Shown here piece after piece: positions 43,285 through 52,716 of a DNA stretch of 64,000 nt. The position numbers and the translations under genes are program-made. This DNA comes from Olsenella sp. An290. Its GTDB lineage: Bacteria > Actinomycetota > Coriobacteriia > Coriobacteriales > Atopobiaceae. The number at the start of each line of letters is the position of its first letter. The first letter of the stretch is position 1. The stretch lies in contig NZ_NFIU01000003.1 in assembly GCF_002159535.1 (NCBI RefSeq), positions 1-64,000 of the forward strand. The letters are read 5' to 3'. The notes beneath the pieces are model-generated. The model was not told the DNA's origin. It did not search any database and saw only the letters and a program-made list of their open reading frames with translations.

Positions 43285-45309
43285 TTACTCGAGCTCGAAG
43301 GCGCCGGTGTAGAGCTGGTAGTAGGTCCCTCTCTTGGCGATCAGCTCGTCGTGCGTGCCGCGCTCGATGATGCGGCCGTGGTCGAGCACGATGATCGCGT
43401 CCGAGTTGCGCACCGTGGAGAGCCGGTGGGCGATCACGAACGTGGTGCGCCCCGTCATGAGCGCGTCCATGCCGCGCTGGACGATCGCTTCGGTGTGGGT
43501 GTCGATCGAGGACGTGGCCTCGTCGAGGATCATCACCGGCGGGTCGGCCACGGCGCAGCGCGCAATGGAGAGCAGCTGGCGCTGGCCCTGGGAGAGGTTC
43601 GAGCCGTTGTCCGTGAGCATGGTGTCGTAGCCCTCGGGCAGGCGCTTGATGAAGCCGTCCGCGCCCACGAGGCGCGCCGCCGCCATGCACTCCTCGTCGG
43701 TGGCGTCGAGCCGCCCGAAGCGGATGTTGTCCATGACGGTGCCTGTGAAGAGGTTCACGTCCTGGAGCACGATGCCAAGGGAGCGCCGCAGGTCCGGCTT
43801 CTTGATCTTGTTGATGTTGATGCCGTCGTAGCGGATCTTGCCGTCCTCGATGTCGTAGAAGCGGTTGATGAGGTTGGTGATCGTGGTCTTGCCCGCGCCC
43901 GTGGCGCCCACGAAGGCGACCTTCTGGCCCGGCTTGGCCCACACGCTCACGTCGTGCAGGACCGTGTGGCCCTTGCGGTAGGCAAAGTCCACGTCGAGGA
44001 GGCGCACGTCGCCGGTGAGCGGGGTGTAGGTGAGCGAGCCGTCCCCGTGCGGGTGGCGCCACGCCCACTGGCCGGCCCACTGCGGGTCGCGGCGGTCGCA
44101 CTCGGCGACAGTGCCGTCGGGGGCCACGGTGCAGGCCACGAGCTCCACGTAGCCCTCGTCGTGCTCTGCGGGCTCGTCCATGAGCTCGAAGATGCGCTCG
44201 GCGCCCGCGAGGCCCATGACCACGGAGTTGATCTGCTGCGAGATCTGGCCGATCTGACCGGCGAACTGCTTGGTCATGTTGAGGAACGGCACCGTGACGG
44301 CGATCGAGAAGGGCAGGCCCGAGATGGAGAGGTTGGGCACGCCGGCCTCGATGAACACGCCGCCCACGAGCGCCACGACCACGTAGATGAGGTTGCCGAG
44401 GTTCATGAGGATGGGGCCGAGCGTGTTGGTGTACATGTTCGCCGCGCGGCTCGCCTCGAACAGGCGCCGGTTGCGGACGTCGAAGTCCTCCTGGGCGGCC
44501 TCCTCGTGGCAGAAGACCTTGACCACGCGCTGGCCGTTCATGACCTCCTCGACGTGGCCCTCGACGATGCCGATCTCCTTCTGCTGCGCCACGAAGTTGC
44601 GGGCGGAGCGGCCGCCGAGCTGCTTGGTCATGTAGGCCATGAAGAGCACGCCGGCCACGATGACCAGGCACATCCACACGCTGTAGTAGACCATGACGGC
44701 GACGACCGAGCAGCACGTGACAAAGGTGAGCGTGATGTTGGGCAGCGACTGGCCGATCATCTGGCGCAGGGCGTCGATGTCGTTGGTGTAGTGGCTCATG
44801 ATGTCGCCGCGCTGGTGCTGGTCGAAGTAGCTGATCGGCAGGTCCTGCATGTGGCCGAAGAGGCGCTCGCGGAACTTCTCGAGCGAGCCCTGCGTGATGA
44901 CGGCCATCGCGCGGGTCCAGGTGAAGTTGAGGGCGAGCGAGACCACGTAGATGCCGACGAGCGTGAGCACGAGCGAGGTCACCTTGCCGGCGACGGCCCC
45001 CCAGTCGCCGCCCTCCCAGTTGGCGGTCACGATCTCGAGCGTGCGCTGCATGAACGTGGCGGGCAGGGCCGAGAGCACGGCGGACACCACGATGCAGAGG
45101 ACCACGAGGGGCAGCATCTTTGGATAGAACGAGAAGAGCGTTCTGATGAGGCGGGAGAGCGTCTTGCCGCGGCCGCCGCGGCGGCGCGGGCGCTCGACCT
45201 GGCGGCCGGCGACGTTCTGGCGCTCCGGCTCGCGCTCGGGCTCGGTCGGCTGGTTGGAGCCGGTGACACTTGCGAGGACGTTCTCGGCGGAGTTGCTGCT
45301 AGCGGACAT
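43285..45309 (-). CDS. ABC exporter subunit B (LmrD/BmrD-like), pair 2
   Basis: A 674-residue half-transporter with a 55-residue polar N-terminal extension, six membrane helices and an ATPase with GATGAGKTT, LSQGQRQLLSIARCA and complete Walker B VMILDEATSSID. The ATPase region is almost identical in DNA sequence to the pair 1 subunit (for example 43805-43935 against 39345-39475), indicating a recent duplication or gene conversion. The start at 45309 uses AGGGAGGTGAGG and lies inside the end of the partner gene (11-base overlap). Confidence 0.9.
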   Translation of the reverse strand: MSASSNSAENVLASVTGSNQPTEPEREPERQNVAGRQVERPRRRGGRGKTLSRLIRTLFSFYPKMLPLVVLCIVVSAVLSALPATFMQRTLEIVTANWEGGDWGAVAGKVTSLVLTLVGIYVVSLALNFTWTRAMAVITQGSLEKFRERLFGHMQDLPISYFDQHQRGDIMSHYTNDIDALRQMIGQSLPNITLTFVTCCSVVAVMVYYSVWMCLVIVAGVLFMAYMTKQLGGRSARNFVAQQKEIGIVEGHVEEVMNGQRVVKVFCHEEAAQEDFDVRNRRLFEASRAANMYTNTLGPILMNLGNLIYVVVALVGGVFIEAGVPNLSISGLPFSIAVTVPFLNMTKQFAGQIGQISQQINSVVMGLAGAERIFELMDEPAEHDEGYVELVACTVAPDGTVAECDRRDPQWAGQWAWRHPHGDGSLTYTPLTGDVRLLDVDFAYRKGHTVLHDVSVWAKPGQKVAFVGATGAGKTTITNLINRFYDIEDGKIRYDGININKIKKPDLRRSLGIVLQDVNLFTGTVMDNIRFGRLDATDEECMAAARLVGADGFIKRLPEGYDTMLTDNGSNLSQGQRQLLSIARCAVADPPVMILDEATSSIDTHTEAIVQRGMDALMTGRTTFVIAHRLSTVRNSDAIIVLDHGRIIERGTHDELIAKRGTYYQLYTGAFELE

Positions 45310-47161
45310 CGGCCTCACCTCCCTTCGCGGTCGCGCCGGGCACGGGCGCGTCGTCCTTCTCGGCCCTCGCGTCCTTCTCGCCCTCCTGGCTCGTGCGGCT
45401 CTGCGCGAGGTAGGTGTCGCGGTAGAACGGGCAGCTCTCGATCAGCTCCTCGTGGGTGCCGAGACCGGCGATGTGACCGTTGTCCAGCACGAGGATGCGG
45501 TCGGCGTCCTGCACCGAGCTCACGCGCTGGGCGATGATGATCTTGGTGGCGTCGGGCAGGTAGGTCTTGAGGCCCTCGCGGATGAGCGCGTCGGTCTTGG
45601 TGTCGACGGCCGAGGTGGAGTCGTCCAGGATCAGCACCTTGGGGCGCTTGAGCAGGGCGCGCGCGATGCACAGGCGCTGCTTCTGGCCGCCGGAGACGTT
45701 GGTGCCGCCCTGCTCGATGTAGTAGTCGTACTGCTTGGGCAGGCCCTGGATGAACTCGTCGGCCTGCGCGAGCTTGCAGACCTCCACGAGCTCGTCGTAG
45801 GTCGCGTCGGGGTTGCCCCAGCGCAGGTTCTCCTTGATGGTGCCCGAGAAGAGCACGTTCTTCTGCAGCACCACGGCCACGTTGTTGCGCAGGAACTCGA
45901 GGTCGTAGTCGCGCACGTCCACGCCGCCGACCTTCACGGAGCCCTCGGTGACGTCGTAGAGGCGGCTGATGAGGTTCACGAGCGAGGTCTTGGCAGATCC
46001 CGTGCCGCCCATGACGCCGATCGTCTCGCCGCTTCTGATGTGCAGGTCGATCTCTGCGAGGGCGCGGTGCTCGGCCTTCTCGGAGTACTTGAAGGTAACG
46101 TGGTCGAAGTCGATCGAGCCGTCGCGCATCTCGGTCTCGGGGTGGGCGGGGTTCTTGATCGTGGGCTCGGTGGTGAGGACCTCGCAGATGCGCTCGGCGC
46201 TCTCCTGGGCCATCGTGATCATGGCGAAGACCATCGAGACCATCATGAGGGCCATGAGGATCATGAAGCCGTAGGTGGTGAGCGCGGAGAGCTGGCCCAC
46301 GTTCAGCAGGCTGCCGCGGCTGGAGATGATGAGGTAGCTGCCGAACTGCAGCACCACGGCAAAGACGGCATAGACCGCGAAGTTCATCATCGGCGTGTTG
46401 AGCGCGAGGATCTTCTCGGCGCGGGTGAAGTCGGCGCAGACGTCCTGGGCGGCGCGGCCGAACTTCTCCTTCTCATAGTCCTGGCGCACGTAGCTCTTGA
46501 CGTCGCGCATGCCGGTGACGTTCTCCTCGATGGACTCGTTGAGGGCGTCGTACTTGTGGAAGACCGAGCGGAAGATCGGGTGCACGGTGCGGATGACCTT
46601 GTAGAGGCCAAAGCCCAGGATCGGCACGATGACCACAAAGACGAGCGCCAGCGGGCCCGCCATGATGAACGACATCACGATGCCCGCGAGCAGAAGGAAC
46701 GGGCAGCGGATGGCGGTGCGGATGACCATCATGTAGGCGAGCTGCACGTTGGTGATGTCCGTGGTGAGGCGCGTCACGAGCGAGCTCGACGAGAACTGGT
46801 CGATGTTGGCGAAGCTGAAGCGCTGCACCGCGGCGAAGGCGTCGTGGCGCAGGTTCATGGCAAGGCCGCACGAGGCCTGGCTGCACGTGACGCCGGCTCC
46901 GATGCCAAAGGCGAGCGACGCGAGCGCCATGGCCACGAGGACGCCCGCGTAGGGCAGCAGCTTGGGCAGGCCCGCGCCGGCCTGGATCGAGTTGATGAGC
47001 TGGGCGGTCACAAACGGGATCGCCACCTCCATCACGACCTCGCCGGAGACGATGATCGGCGTGGCGACCGACGCCCCCTTGAACTCGCGGATGCTCTTCG
47101 CGAGCGTCCGGACGACCTCGCGCCCGCTCATGCCCGCTTCTTCTCTCTGCTTTCGTTTCAT
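45299..47161 (-). CDS. ABC exporter subunit A (LmrC/BmrC-like), pair 2
   Basis: A 620-residue half-transporter with six membrane helices and a degenerate ATPase: Walker A GGTGSAKTS, signature [16 protein letters not shown], Walker B LILDDSTSAVD with Asp for Glu. It has a charged C-terminal tail (EGEKDARAEKDDAPVPG). It is the first gene of the second exporter operon and has a good promoter with a symmetric GGTACC operator upstream. Start ATG at 47161 follows AAAGGAGTCAC. Confidence 0.9.
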   Translation of the reverse strand: MKRKQREEAGMSGREVVRTLAKSIREFKGASVATPIIVSGEVVMEVAIPFVTAQLINSIQAGAGLPKLLPYAGVLVAMALASLAFGIGAGVTCSQASCGLAMNLRHDAFAAVQRFSFANIDQFSSSSLVTRLTTDITNVQLAYMMVIRTAIRCPFLLLAGIVMSFIMAGPLALVFVVIVPILGFGLYKVIRTVHPIFRSVFHKYDALNESIEENVTGMRDVKSYVRQDYEKEKFGRAAQDVCADFTRAEKILALNTPMMNFAVYAVFAVVLQFGSYLIISSRGSLLNVGQLSALTTYGFMILMALMMVSMVFAMITMAQESAERICEVLTTEPTIKNPAHPETEMRDGSIDFDHVTFKYSEKAEHRALAEIDLHIRSGETIGVMGGTGSAKTSLVNLISRLYDVTEGSVKVGGVDVRDYDLEFLRNNVAVVLQKNVLFSGTIKENLRWGNPDATYDELVEVCKLAQADEFIQGLPKQYDYYIEQGGTNVSGGQKQRLCIARALLKRPKVLILDDSTSAVDTKTDALIREGLKTYLPDATKIIIAQRVSSVQDADRILVLDNGHIAGLGTHEELIESCPFYRDTYLAQSRTSQEGEKDARAEKDDAPVPGATAKGGEADVR

Positions 47162-47184
47162 GTGACTCCTTTCGACAAGGAGTC

Positions 47185-47242
47185 ATTGTGCGACGCCGCG
47201 GGGGAGCTTTCAAGGTACCGTGCGATTTATCTCACGGTACCT
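47185..47242 (-). promoter_or_regulatory. Promoter and operator of exporter pair 2
   Basis: On the minus strand TTGAAA (47213-47208) and CACAAT (47190-47185) are 17 bp apart. Overlapping the -35 is a perfect inverted repeat AGGTACCGTG (47213-47222) / CACGGTACCT (47233-47242) with a 10-base spacer, one helical turn between half sites plus half-site length, as expected for a MarR dimer. Confidence 0.65.
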
Positions 47243-47395
47243 AACAAAATCTGCACCTTACGTCATCGGCGTGGGGCGGGGTGCGGGGCGCGGCGGCGCC
47301 GGCGCCCCTTCAGAACGCCCGGCCCCTGGGGCTCTCCTGACATGTAAAGGAGGAAATGGGCAGGTCGGGAGTGTGGGCTTACAAACGATGGCTTC

Positions 47396-47445
47396 TGTAA
47401 GGAGCTCTGTAAGCCCAACGTAAGGCGCTGTCAGCCTCCTGTAAT
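47396..47445 (+). promoter_or_regulatory. Candidate Pho box upstream of pstS
   Basis: TGTAAG-like words begin at 47396 (TGTAAG), 47408 (TGTAAG), 47419 (CGTAAG), 47429 (TGTCAG) and 47440 (TGTAAT), spaced 12, 11, 10 and 11. Direct repeats every 11 bp are the binding pattern of PhoB/PhoP-type regulators, and such a regulator is encoded at the end of this operon. The rest of the 47243-47543 gap has no gene I can support. Confidence 0.6.
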
Positions 47446-47543
47446 GCATCGGAAACGTTGCGGGGGCGGTGGTGGGGGCGTCCTAGGATGCCACTTGAAA
47501 CGGCCCGGCATGCGCACGGGTCACATCCTTGGGAAGGAGAAAC

Positions 47544-48476
47544 ATGTCTGATCTCTCTCGTCGTCAGTTCCTCGGCCTCACCGGCGCCGTCGCCGCCGTG
47601 GCCGGCCTCGGCCTCGCTGGCTGCGGCTCCACCACCGAGCCCTCGGGTGACGACGCAACCTCCACGCTGACCGGCTCGATCTCCTGCTCCGGCGCCACCT
47701 CGTTCCAGCCGCTCGTGGAGAAGGCCTCCGACGCCTTCTGCGAGGCCAACCCGGACGTCTCCATCGCCATCGCCGCCGGCGGCTCCGGCCAGGGCCTCTC
47801 CCAGATCGCCGAGGGCTCCGTGCAGATCGGCCGCTCCGACGTCTACGCCGAGACCAAGCTCGAGCCCGAGCAGTGCGAGGGCCTCGTTGACAACCAGGTC
47901 TGCATCGTGGGCATGGGCCCGATCGTGAACGCTGGCGTTGACGTCGACGACCTCACGCTCGACCAGCTCAAGGGCATCTTCCTCGGCCAGATCACCGACT
48001 GGTCCGAGGTCGGCGGCACCGCGGGCGCCATCCAGGTCATCCAGCGCGAGGCCGGCTCCGGCACCCGCGCCACCTTCGAGGACGCCGTCCTCGCCGGCGA
48101 GGCCGCCCCGGACAGCTTCCGCCCGGTCGCCGAGGTCGACTCCTCGGGCACCGTCGTCGAGCAGGTCGCCGCGACCGAGGGCTCCATCTCCTACGTCGCC
48201 TTCAACTACATGGAGGGCGACGGCATCAAGGCCCTCACCGTCGACGGCGTCGAGCCCACCCAGGAGAACGTCGAGAGCGGCGACTTCACCATCTGGGCCT
48301 ACGAGCACATGTACACCCGAGAGGACGAGGACGAGTCCACGGCTCCCGTGACCAAGGCCTTCATCGAGTTCATGATGTCCGACGACTTCGCCGCCACGGT
48401 GGTGGAGGAGGGCTTCATCCCGATGGGCAACATGAAGGTCAAGAAGGACGCCGACGGCACCATCTCCGCCGCGTAG
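47544..48476 (+). CDS. pstS: Phosphate-binding lipoprotein of the Pst transporter
   Basis: A 310-residue secreted lipoprotein. It starts with a twin-arginine-like signal (SRRQFLGLTG) that ends in the lipobox LAGC27, so it is probably exported by Tat, lipidated and anchored outside. The mature protein has the PstS phosphate-binding landmarks SGATSFQPLV, GGSGQGLSQI, IGRSDVYAE and REAGSGTRATF. It delivers phosphate to PstCA. Strong GGAAGGAG site before the ATG. A stable hairpin separates it from pstC. Confidence 0.95.
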   Translation: MSDLSRRQFLGLTGAVAAVAGLGLAGCGSTTEPSGDDATSTLTGSISCSGATSFQPLVEKASDAFCEANPDVSIAIAAGGSGQGLSQIAEGSVQIGRSDVYAETKLEPEQCEGLVDNQVCIVGMGPIVNAGVDVDDLTLDQLKGIFLGQITDWSEVGGTAGAIQVIQREAGSGTRATFEDAVLAGEAAPDSFRPVAEVDSSGTVVEQVAATEGSISYVAFNYMEGDGIKALTVDGVEPTQENVESGDFTIWAYEHMYTREDEDESTAPVTKAFIEFMMSDDFAATVVEEGFIPMGNMKVKKDADGTISAA

Positions 48477-48495
48477 CGACACCTGCCCTCCCTGG

Positions 48496-48527
48496 TGGCG
48501 GCATCCCTCGCACGGGGGATGCCGCCA
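48496..48527 (+). terminator. Intercistronic hairpin between pstS and pstC
   Basis: TGGCGGCATCCC and GGGATGCCGCCA form a perfect 12-bp stem with an 8-base loop, 20 bases past the pstS stop, with no U tract. It probably protects or partly terminates the message so that the binding protein is made in excess over the transporter. Confidence 0.6.
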
Positions 48528-48557
48528 TCTCCCTGACCTGACGAGAAAGGCTCCTCC

Positions 48558-49457
48558 ATGGCACACCTCATGCCCAAGCGGAGGCTCGAGAACATCGGCC
48601 TGTCCATCACAGGCCTCTGCGTCGCGCTCGTCGCGCTCGTCGTCGTCACGCTGATCTTCATGGTGGCCCAGCAGGGCCTCACCACCTTCTTCGTGGACGG
48701 CGTCAACCCGATCGAGTTCCTCTTCGGACAGAACTGGATCCCCGAGCAGGAGCGCTACGGCGCGCTGCCCATGATCGTGGGGTCCTTCTCAGTCACGCTG
48801 CTCTCGACCCTCTTTGCCCTGCCCATCGCGATCGGCTCGGCGATCTTCGTCGTTGAGGTCGCGCCCGGCTTTGGCCGCCGCGTCTTTCAGCCCTTCATCG
48901 AGCTGCTCGTGGGCATCCCCTCGGTCGTCTACGGCGTCCTCGGCCTCTACGTGATCAACTCGCTGATCAAGGCCATCTTCGGCGAGGCGGCGCCCACGGG
49001 CGCGGGCATCCTTTCCGGCTCGATCGTGCTGGCGATCATGATCCTCCCCACGATCACCACGCTCTCGATGGACGCCCTGCGCGCGGTGCCCAACCAGTAC
49101 CGCGAGGGCTCCTACGCCCTTGGCTGCACGCGCTGGCAGACCACCTGGCACGTGGTCCTCAAGAGCGCGCTGCCCTCGCTCATGACGGCCGTCATCCTGG
49201 GCATGACCCGCGCCTTCGGCGAGACCCTTGCCGTCCAGATGGTCATCGGCGGCGTCGAGCGCTCCATGCCGACCGGCCTTCTCGACCCGGCCTCCACGCT
49301 CACCGCGGCCCTCACGGCGGGCCTCTCCAACGCCACCTCGGGCTCGGTCTACTACCACGCCCTCTGGTCGCTCGGCCTCATCCTTCTCGTCATGTCGCTC
49401 GTCTTCATCATGATCATCCACCTGATCGGTAGGAAGGGGGCGAAGGCCAATGGCTAG
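48558..49457 (+). CDS. pstC: Phosphate ABC transporter permease PstC
   Basis: A 299-residue six-helix permease. It has the PstC start (IGLSITGLCVALVALVVVTLIFMVAQQG), FLFGQNWIP and the cytoplasmic EAA loop REGSYALGCTRWQTTWHVVLKSALPS that contacts PstB. It pairs with PstA to form the phosphate channel. Its end overlaps pstA by eight bases. Confidence 0.95.
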   Translation: MAHLMPKRRLENIGLSITGLCVALVALVVVTLIFMVAQQGLTTFFVDGVNPIEFLFGQNWIPEQERYGALPMIVGSFSVTLLSTLFALPIAIGSAIFVVEVAPGFGRRVFQPFIELLVGIPSVVYGVLGLYVINSLIKAIFGEAAPTGAGILSGSIVLAIMILPTITTLSMDALRAVPNQYREGSYALGCTRWQTTWHVVLKSALPSLMTAVILGMTRAFGETLAVQMVIGGVERSMPTGLLDPASTLTAALTAGLSNATSGSVYYHALWSLGLILLVMSLVFIMIIHLIGRKGAKANG

Positions 49458-50379
49458 CGAGCTCTCCCGCACGGACCTCCTCGACGCGCACGTCCGGCGC
49501 ATCGATCGGCAGGACAAGATCGCCACCGGCGTCCTCACCGCCATCGTGGGCCTCGTGATGCTGCTCGTCGTGGCCATCATCGCCTACATCCTGGTCCGCG
49601 GCGCCGGCCGCGCGCTCACGCCGGGCTTCCTCACCAACCCCTACAACGACGACGTCGTCGCCGGCATCGTCTACCAGCTGTGGGACTCGTTCTACCTTCT
49701 GATCGTCACGCTCGTCATCTCGGTGCCCATCTCGCTGGGCGCGGCCATCTTCCTCGTGGAGTACGCGCCCGACAACTGGGTGACCGCGGCGGCCAAGACG
49801 GCCATCGAGACGCTCTCGAGCCTGCCCTCGATCGTCGTCGGCATGTTTGGCTCGCTCTTCTTCGTGGTGACGCTCGGCTGGAAGATCTCCATTCTCGCCG
49901 GCGCCTGCGCCCTCACGATGTTCAACATCCCCATCCTCGTGCGCACCATCCAGCAGGCGCTCGAGGACGTGCCCCGCAGCCAGCGCGACGCCGCGCTCGC
50001 CATGGGCCTCACGCGCTGGGAGACCACCATCAACGTGCTGCTCCCGGCCGCCATGCCGGCCATCGTCACGGGCATCGTGCTCTCGGCCGGGCGCGTCTTC
50101 GGCGAGGCGGCGGCGCTCATCTTCACCGCGGGCTCGGCCCCGGCGCGCCTGAACTTCGCCAACCCGTTCAACTTCATGAGCCCGACCTGCCCCTTCAACA
50201 TCTTCCGGCCCGCCTGCTCGCTCGCCGTCTACATCTGGCGCCTCACCTCCGAGCCCACGGCCGGCTCCACCGAGATCGTCTGGGGCACCGCCACGGTCCT
50301 TCTCGTCTGCGTGCTCCTGTTCAACCTGCTTGCCCGTCTGCTCGGCAAGCTCCTCTCGAGGAGGCTGACCGCCGAATGA
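49450..50379 (+). CDS. pstA: Phosphate ABC transporter permease PstA
   Basis: A 309-residue permease with six helices and the EAA loop QRDAALAMGLTRWETTINVLLPAAMPA. The segment LSSLPSIVVGMFGSLFF is typical of PstA. It forms the heterodimeric channel with PstC. It overlaps pstC at its start and pstB1 at its end (ATGA), so translation is coupled. Confidence 0.95.
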   Translation: MASELSRTDLLDAHVRRIDRQDKIATGVLTAIVGLVMLLVVAIIAYILVRGAGRALTPGFLTNPYNDDVVAGIVYQLWDSFYLLIVTLVISVPISLGAAIFLVEYAPDNWVTAAAKTAIETLSSLPSIVVGMFGSLFFVVTLGWKISILAGACALTMFNIPILVRTIQQALEDVPRSQRDAALAMGLTRWETTINVLLPAAMPAIVTGIVLSAGRVFGEAAALIFTAGSAPARLNFANPFNFMSPTCPFNIFRPACSLAVYIWRLTSEPTAGSTEIVWGTATVLLVCVLLFNLLARLLGKLLSRRLTAE

Positions 50380-51173
50380 CCGACATCACCACCTCCCGGA
50401 CGACCTCCGGCCGGCCCCTGCTCTTCACCCGTGACGTGACGGTCACCTACGACCTTGCGCACGAGGCGCTCCACAAGACGAGCCTCTCCTTCGAGGCGGG
50501 CCAGGTAACGGCCCTTATCGGCCCGTCGGGCTGCGGCAAGTCCACGTTCCTGCGCTGCCTCAACCTCATGAACCGCGAGATTCCCAAGTGCTCCGTCGGG
50601 GGAGAGATCCACTATCACGGGCATGACATCAACACGCCCAAGGAGAACCTCTTCGAGCTGCGCAAGTCCATCGGCATGGTCTTCCAGCAGCCCACGCCGT
50701 TTCGCAAGTCCATCCGCGAGAACATCCTCTTTGCGCCCAAGAAGCACGGTCGCGTCCGCACCAAGGCGGAGGAGGACGAGCTTGTGGAGACGTCGCTTCG
50801 CCAGGCGGCGCTCTGGGACGAGGTGAAGGACAAGCTCCGCCAGTCCGCCCACGCCCTCTCCGGCGGCCAGCAGCAGCGCCTCTGCATCGCGCGCACCCTG
50901 GCCATGAAGCCGGACGTGGTCCTCTTCGACGAGCCCTGCTCGGCGCTCGACCCCATCTCCACCTTTGCCATCGAGGAGACCATCCGCGACATCGCCTCCA
51001 CGGGCATCTGCGAGATCATCGTCACGCACAACATGGAGCAGGCCACGCGCGTCTCCGACCGCACCGCCTTCTTCTACGTGGGCGACATGGTCGAGACGGG
51101 TCCCACGCAGCAGATCTTCTCGGACCCGCACGACCAGCGCCTCATCGACTATCTGACGGGCCGCTTCGGCTAG
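50376..51173 (+). CDS. pstB: Phosphate ABC transporter ATPase PstB (first copy)
   Basis: A 265-residue ATPase: Walker [10 protein letters not shown] followed by FLRCLNLMNREI, Q-loop FQQPTPFRKSIRENILF, signature [15 protein letters not shown], Walker B VVLFDEPCSALDPIS with Cys in the usual Thr position, and THNMEQATRVSD. All ATP-binding residues are intact. It sits in tandem with a second pstB, an arrangement also known in Bacillus and Streptococcus. Confidence 0.94.
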   Translation: MTDITTSRTTSGRPLLFTRDVTVTYDLAHEALHKTSLSFEAGQVTALIGPSGCGKSTFLRCLNLMNREIPKCSVGGEIHYHGHDINTPKENLFELRKSIGMVFQQPTPFRKSIRENILFAPKKHGRVRTKAEEDELVETSLRQAALWDEVKDKLRQSAHALSGGQQQRLCIARTLAMKPDVVLFDEPCSALDPISTFAIEETIRDIASTGICEIIVTHNMEQATRVSDRTAFFYVGDMVETGPTQQIFSDPHDQRLIDYLTGRFG

Positions 51174-51185
51174 GAGGGGAGGAAC

Positions 51186-51980
51186 ATGGACACGAGCAAC
51201 CTCAGCGGCTCCCACCGCGGCATCGCGGACGCCGAGACGGCGATCTCAATCCGCGACTTCAACCTGTGGTACGGGGACTTCCAGGCCCTGAAGGGCATCA
51301 ACCTGGAGATCCCCCGGAACCGCGCCACCGCCTTCATCGGCCCGTCCGGATGCGGCAAGTCGACGCTGCTGCGCACGTTCAACCGCATGTGCGACTTTGT
51401 CGAGTCCGTGCGCACCGAGGGCACGATCGAGTTTGACGGGAAGGACATCTTCCAGATGGACGCCAACGCCCTGCGCGTCTACGTGGGCATGGTGTTCCAG
51501 CACCCCAACCCGTTCCCCATGAGCATCCGGGAGAACATCCTCTACGGGCCCCGGCGCCAGCGTCGCGTCTCCAAGGCCGAGGGCGACGAGATCTGCGAGC
51601 GCTGCCTCACGCGCGCCGCGCTCTGGGACGAGGTCAAGGACAAGCTCGACAAGAGCGGCCTCGGCCTCTCGGGCGGCCAGCAGCAGCGCCTCTGCATCGC
51701 GCGCGCCCTGGCCACCGACCCCGAGATCTTGCTCATGGACGAGCCCACCTCGGCCCTCGACCCCATCTCGACGAGTATGGTCGAGCAGCTCATGGGCGAG
51801 CTCGCGGTCGACCACACGGTGGTCGTCGTGACCCACAACATGCAGCAGGCCACGCGCGTGGCGGACAAGACCGCCTTCTTCTATCTGGGCGAGCTCGTCG
51901 AGGAGGGCCCCACGCGGGAGCTCTTCGGCAACCCCCGCCAGCAGCGCACGCAAGAGTATCTCTCAGGGAGGTTCAGCTAA
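51186..51980 (+). CDS. pstB: Phosphate ABC transporter ATPase PstB (second copy)
   Basis: A 264-residue ATPase: [21 protein letters not shown] start, Walker [10 protein letters not shown] then [11 protein letters not shown]-loop [20 protein letters not shown], signature [15 protein letters not shown], Walker [15 protein letters not shown]. It is closer to classical PstB (RxNDxxxx region) than the first copy. The two copies may form homodimers used under different conditions or a heterodimer. Start follows GGAGGGGAGG; its stop overlaps the phoU start by one base. Confidence 0.95.
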   Translation: MDTSNLSGSHRGIADAETAISIRDFNLWYGDFQALKGINLEIPRNRATAFIGPSGCGKSTLLRTFNRMCDFVESVRTEGTIEFDGKDIFQMDANALRVYVGMVFQHPNPFPMSIRENILYGPRRQRRVSKAEGDEICERCLTRAALWDEVKDKLDKSGLGLSGGQQQRLCIARALATDPEILLMDEPTSALDPISTSMVEQLMGELAVDHTVVVVTHNMQQATRVADKTAFFYLGELVEEGPTRELFGNPRQQRTQEYLSGRFS

Positions 51981-52675
51981 TGGTCATCAGCACCCGAACC
52001 AAGTTCACCGAGCAGCTCGACGAGGTCGAGGGCTACATCAGGCGCTTTGGCGAGAAGACCGTCGCGGACGTGCGCGCCGCGGGCCTTGCGGCCACGGGCG
52101 ACAAGGGCGCGGCCGGCGGCGTCATGGGCGGCCGCAAGGCGGAGGACCGCCTGCGCTCCGCCATCGAGAACACCTGCCTCGACATCATGCTCCTCCAGCA
52201 GCCCCTCATCGGCGAGGACCTGCGCTTTGTGAGCGGCGCCTTCCGCATGGTGAGCGACCTCTCGCACATCGACTCCATGACGCGCGACGCGGTCTTTCTC
52301 GTCGAGGAGATTCCCGAGAAGGCGGCCAGCAAGCTCGAGGGGGAGTTCCGCAAGCTGAGCGAGGGCGCGGCCGACATGGTCGACAAGGCCGTGCGCGCCT
52401 TCTGCGCTGCCGACGTCGAGCTCGCGCAGCAGGTCATGGAGGCGGACGCGGCCGTGAACGAGCTCTACGCCACCGCCGAGGAGAAGCTCGTCTCGCTCAT
52501 CCGCGACGGCAAGCCCTCCGCGCAGTCCCTGCCGGAGCTCCTCATGGTGGCCAAGTACTTCGAGCGCATGGGCGACCTCGCCAAGCGCATCGCCGCCTGG
52601 GCGGTCTTCCGCGTGACCGGCGAGCACACCGTCGCCGAGAAGGCAAGCCACCTGCAGGCGGCCCAGGAGCAGTAG
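51980..52675 (+). CDS. phoU: Phosphate signalling protein PhoU
   Basis: A 231-residue all-helical protein with two PhoU repeats; the second repeat contains the metal-binding-like segment LMVAKYFERMGDLAKRIA. PhoU links the Pst transporter to the PhoR kinase and damps the phosphate response when phosphate is plentiful. TAATG overlap with pstB couples their translation. Confidence 0.94.
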   Translation: MVISTRTKFTEQLDEVEGYIRRFGEKTVADVRAAGLAATGDKGAAGGVMGGRKAEDRLRSAIENTCLDIMLLQQPLIGEDLRFVSGAFRMVSDLSHIDSMTRDAVFLVEEIPEKAASKLEGEFRKLSEGAADMVDKAVRAFCAADVELAQQVMEADAAVNELYATAEEKLVSLIRDGKPSAQSLPELLMVAKYFERMGDLAKRIAAWAVFRVTGEHTVAEKASHLQAAQEQ

Positions 52676-52716
52676 TAGGATAGGGGAGAGAGGGACGACG
52701 TTTGGAGGAGTGCGGC

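Noticed and set aside
47356-47400. Tiny frame MGRSGVWAYKRWLL after a GGAGG sequence upstream of pstS
   Set aside because: The spacing between GGAGG and ATG is too short and the frame overlaps the Pho-box repeats; no other support.
50376-51980. One of the two pstB genes as a pseudogene
   Set aside because: Both have complete Walker A, signature, Walker B and H-loop sequences and normal length.
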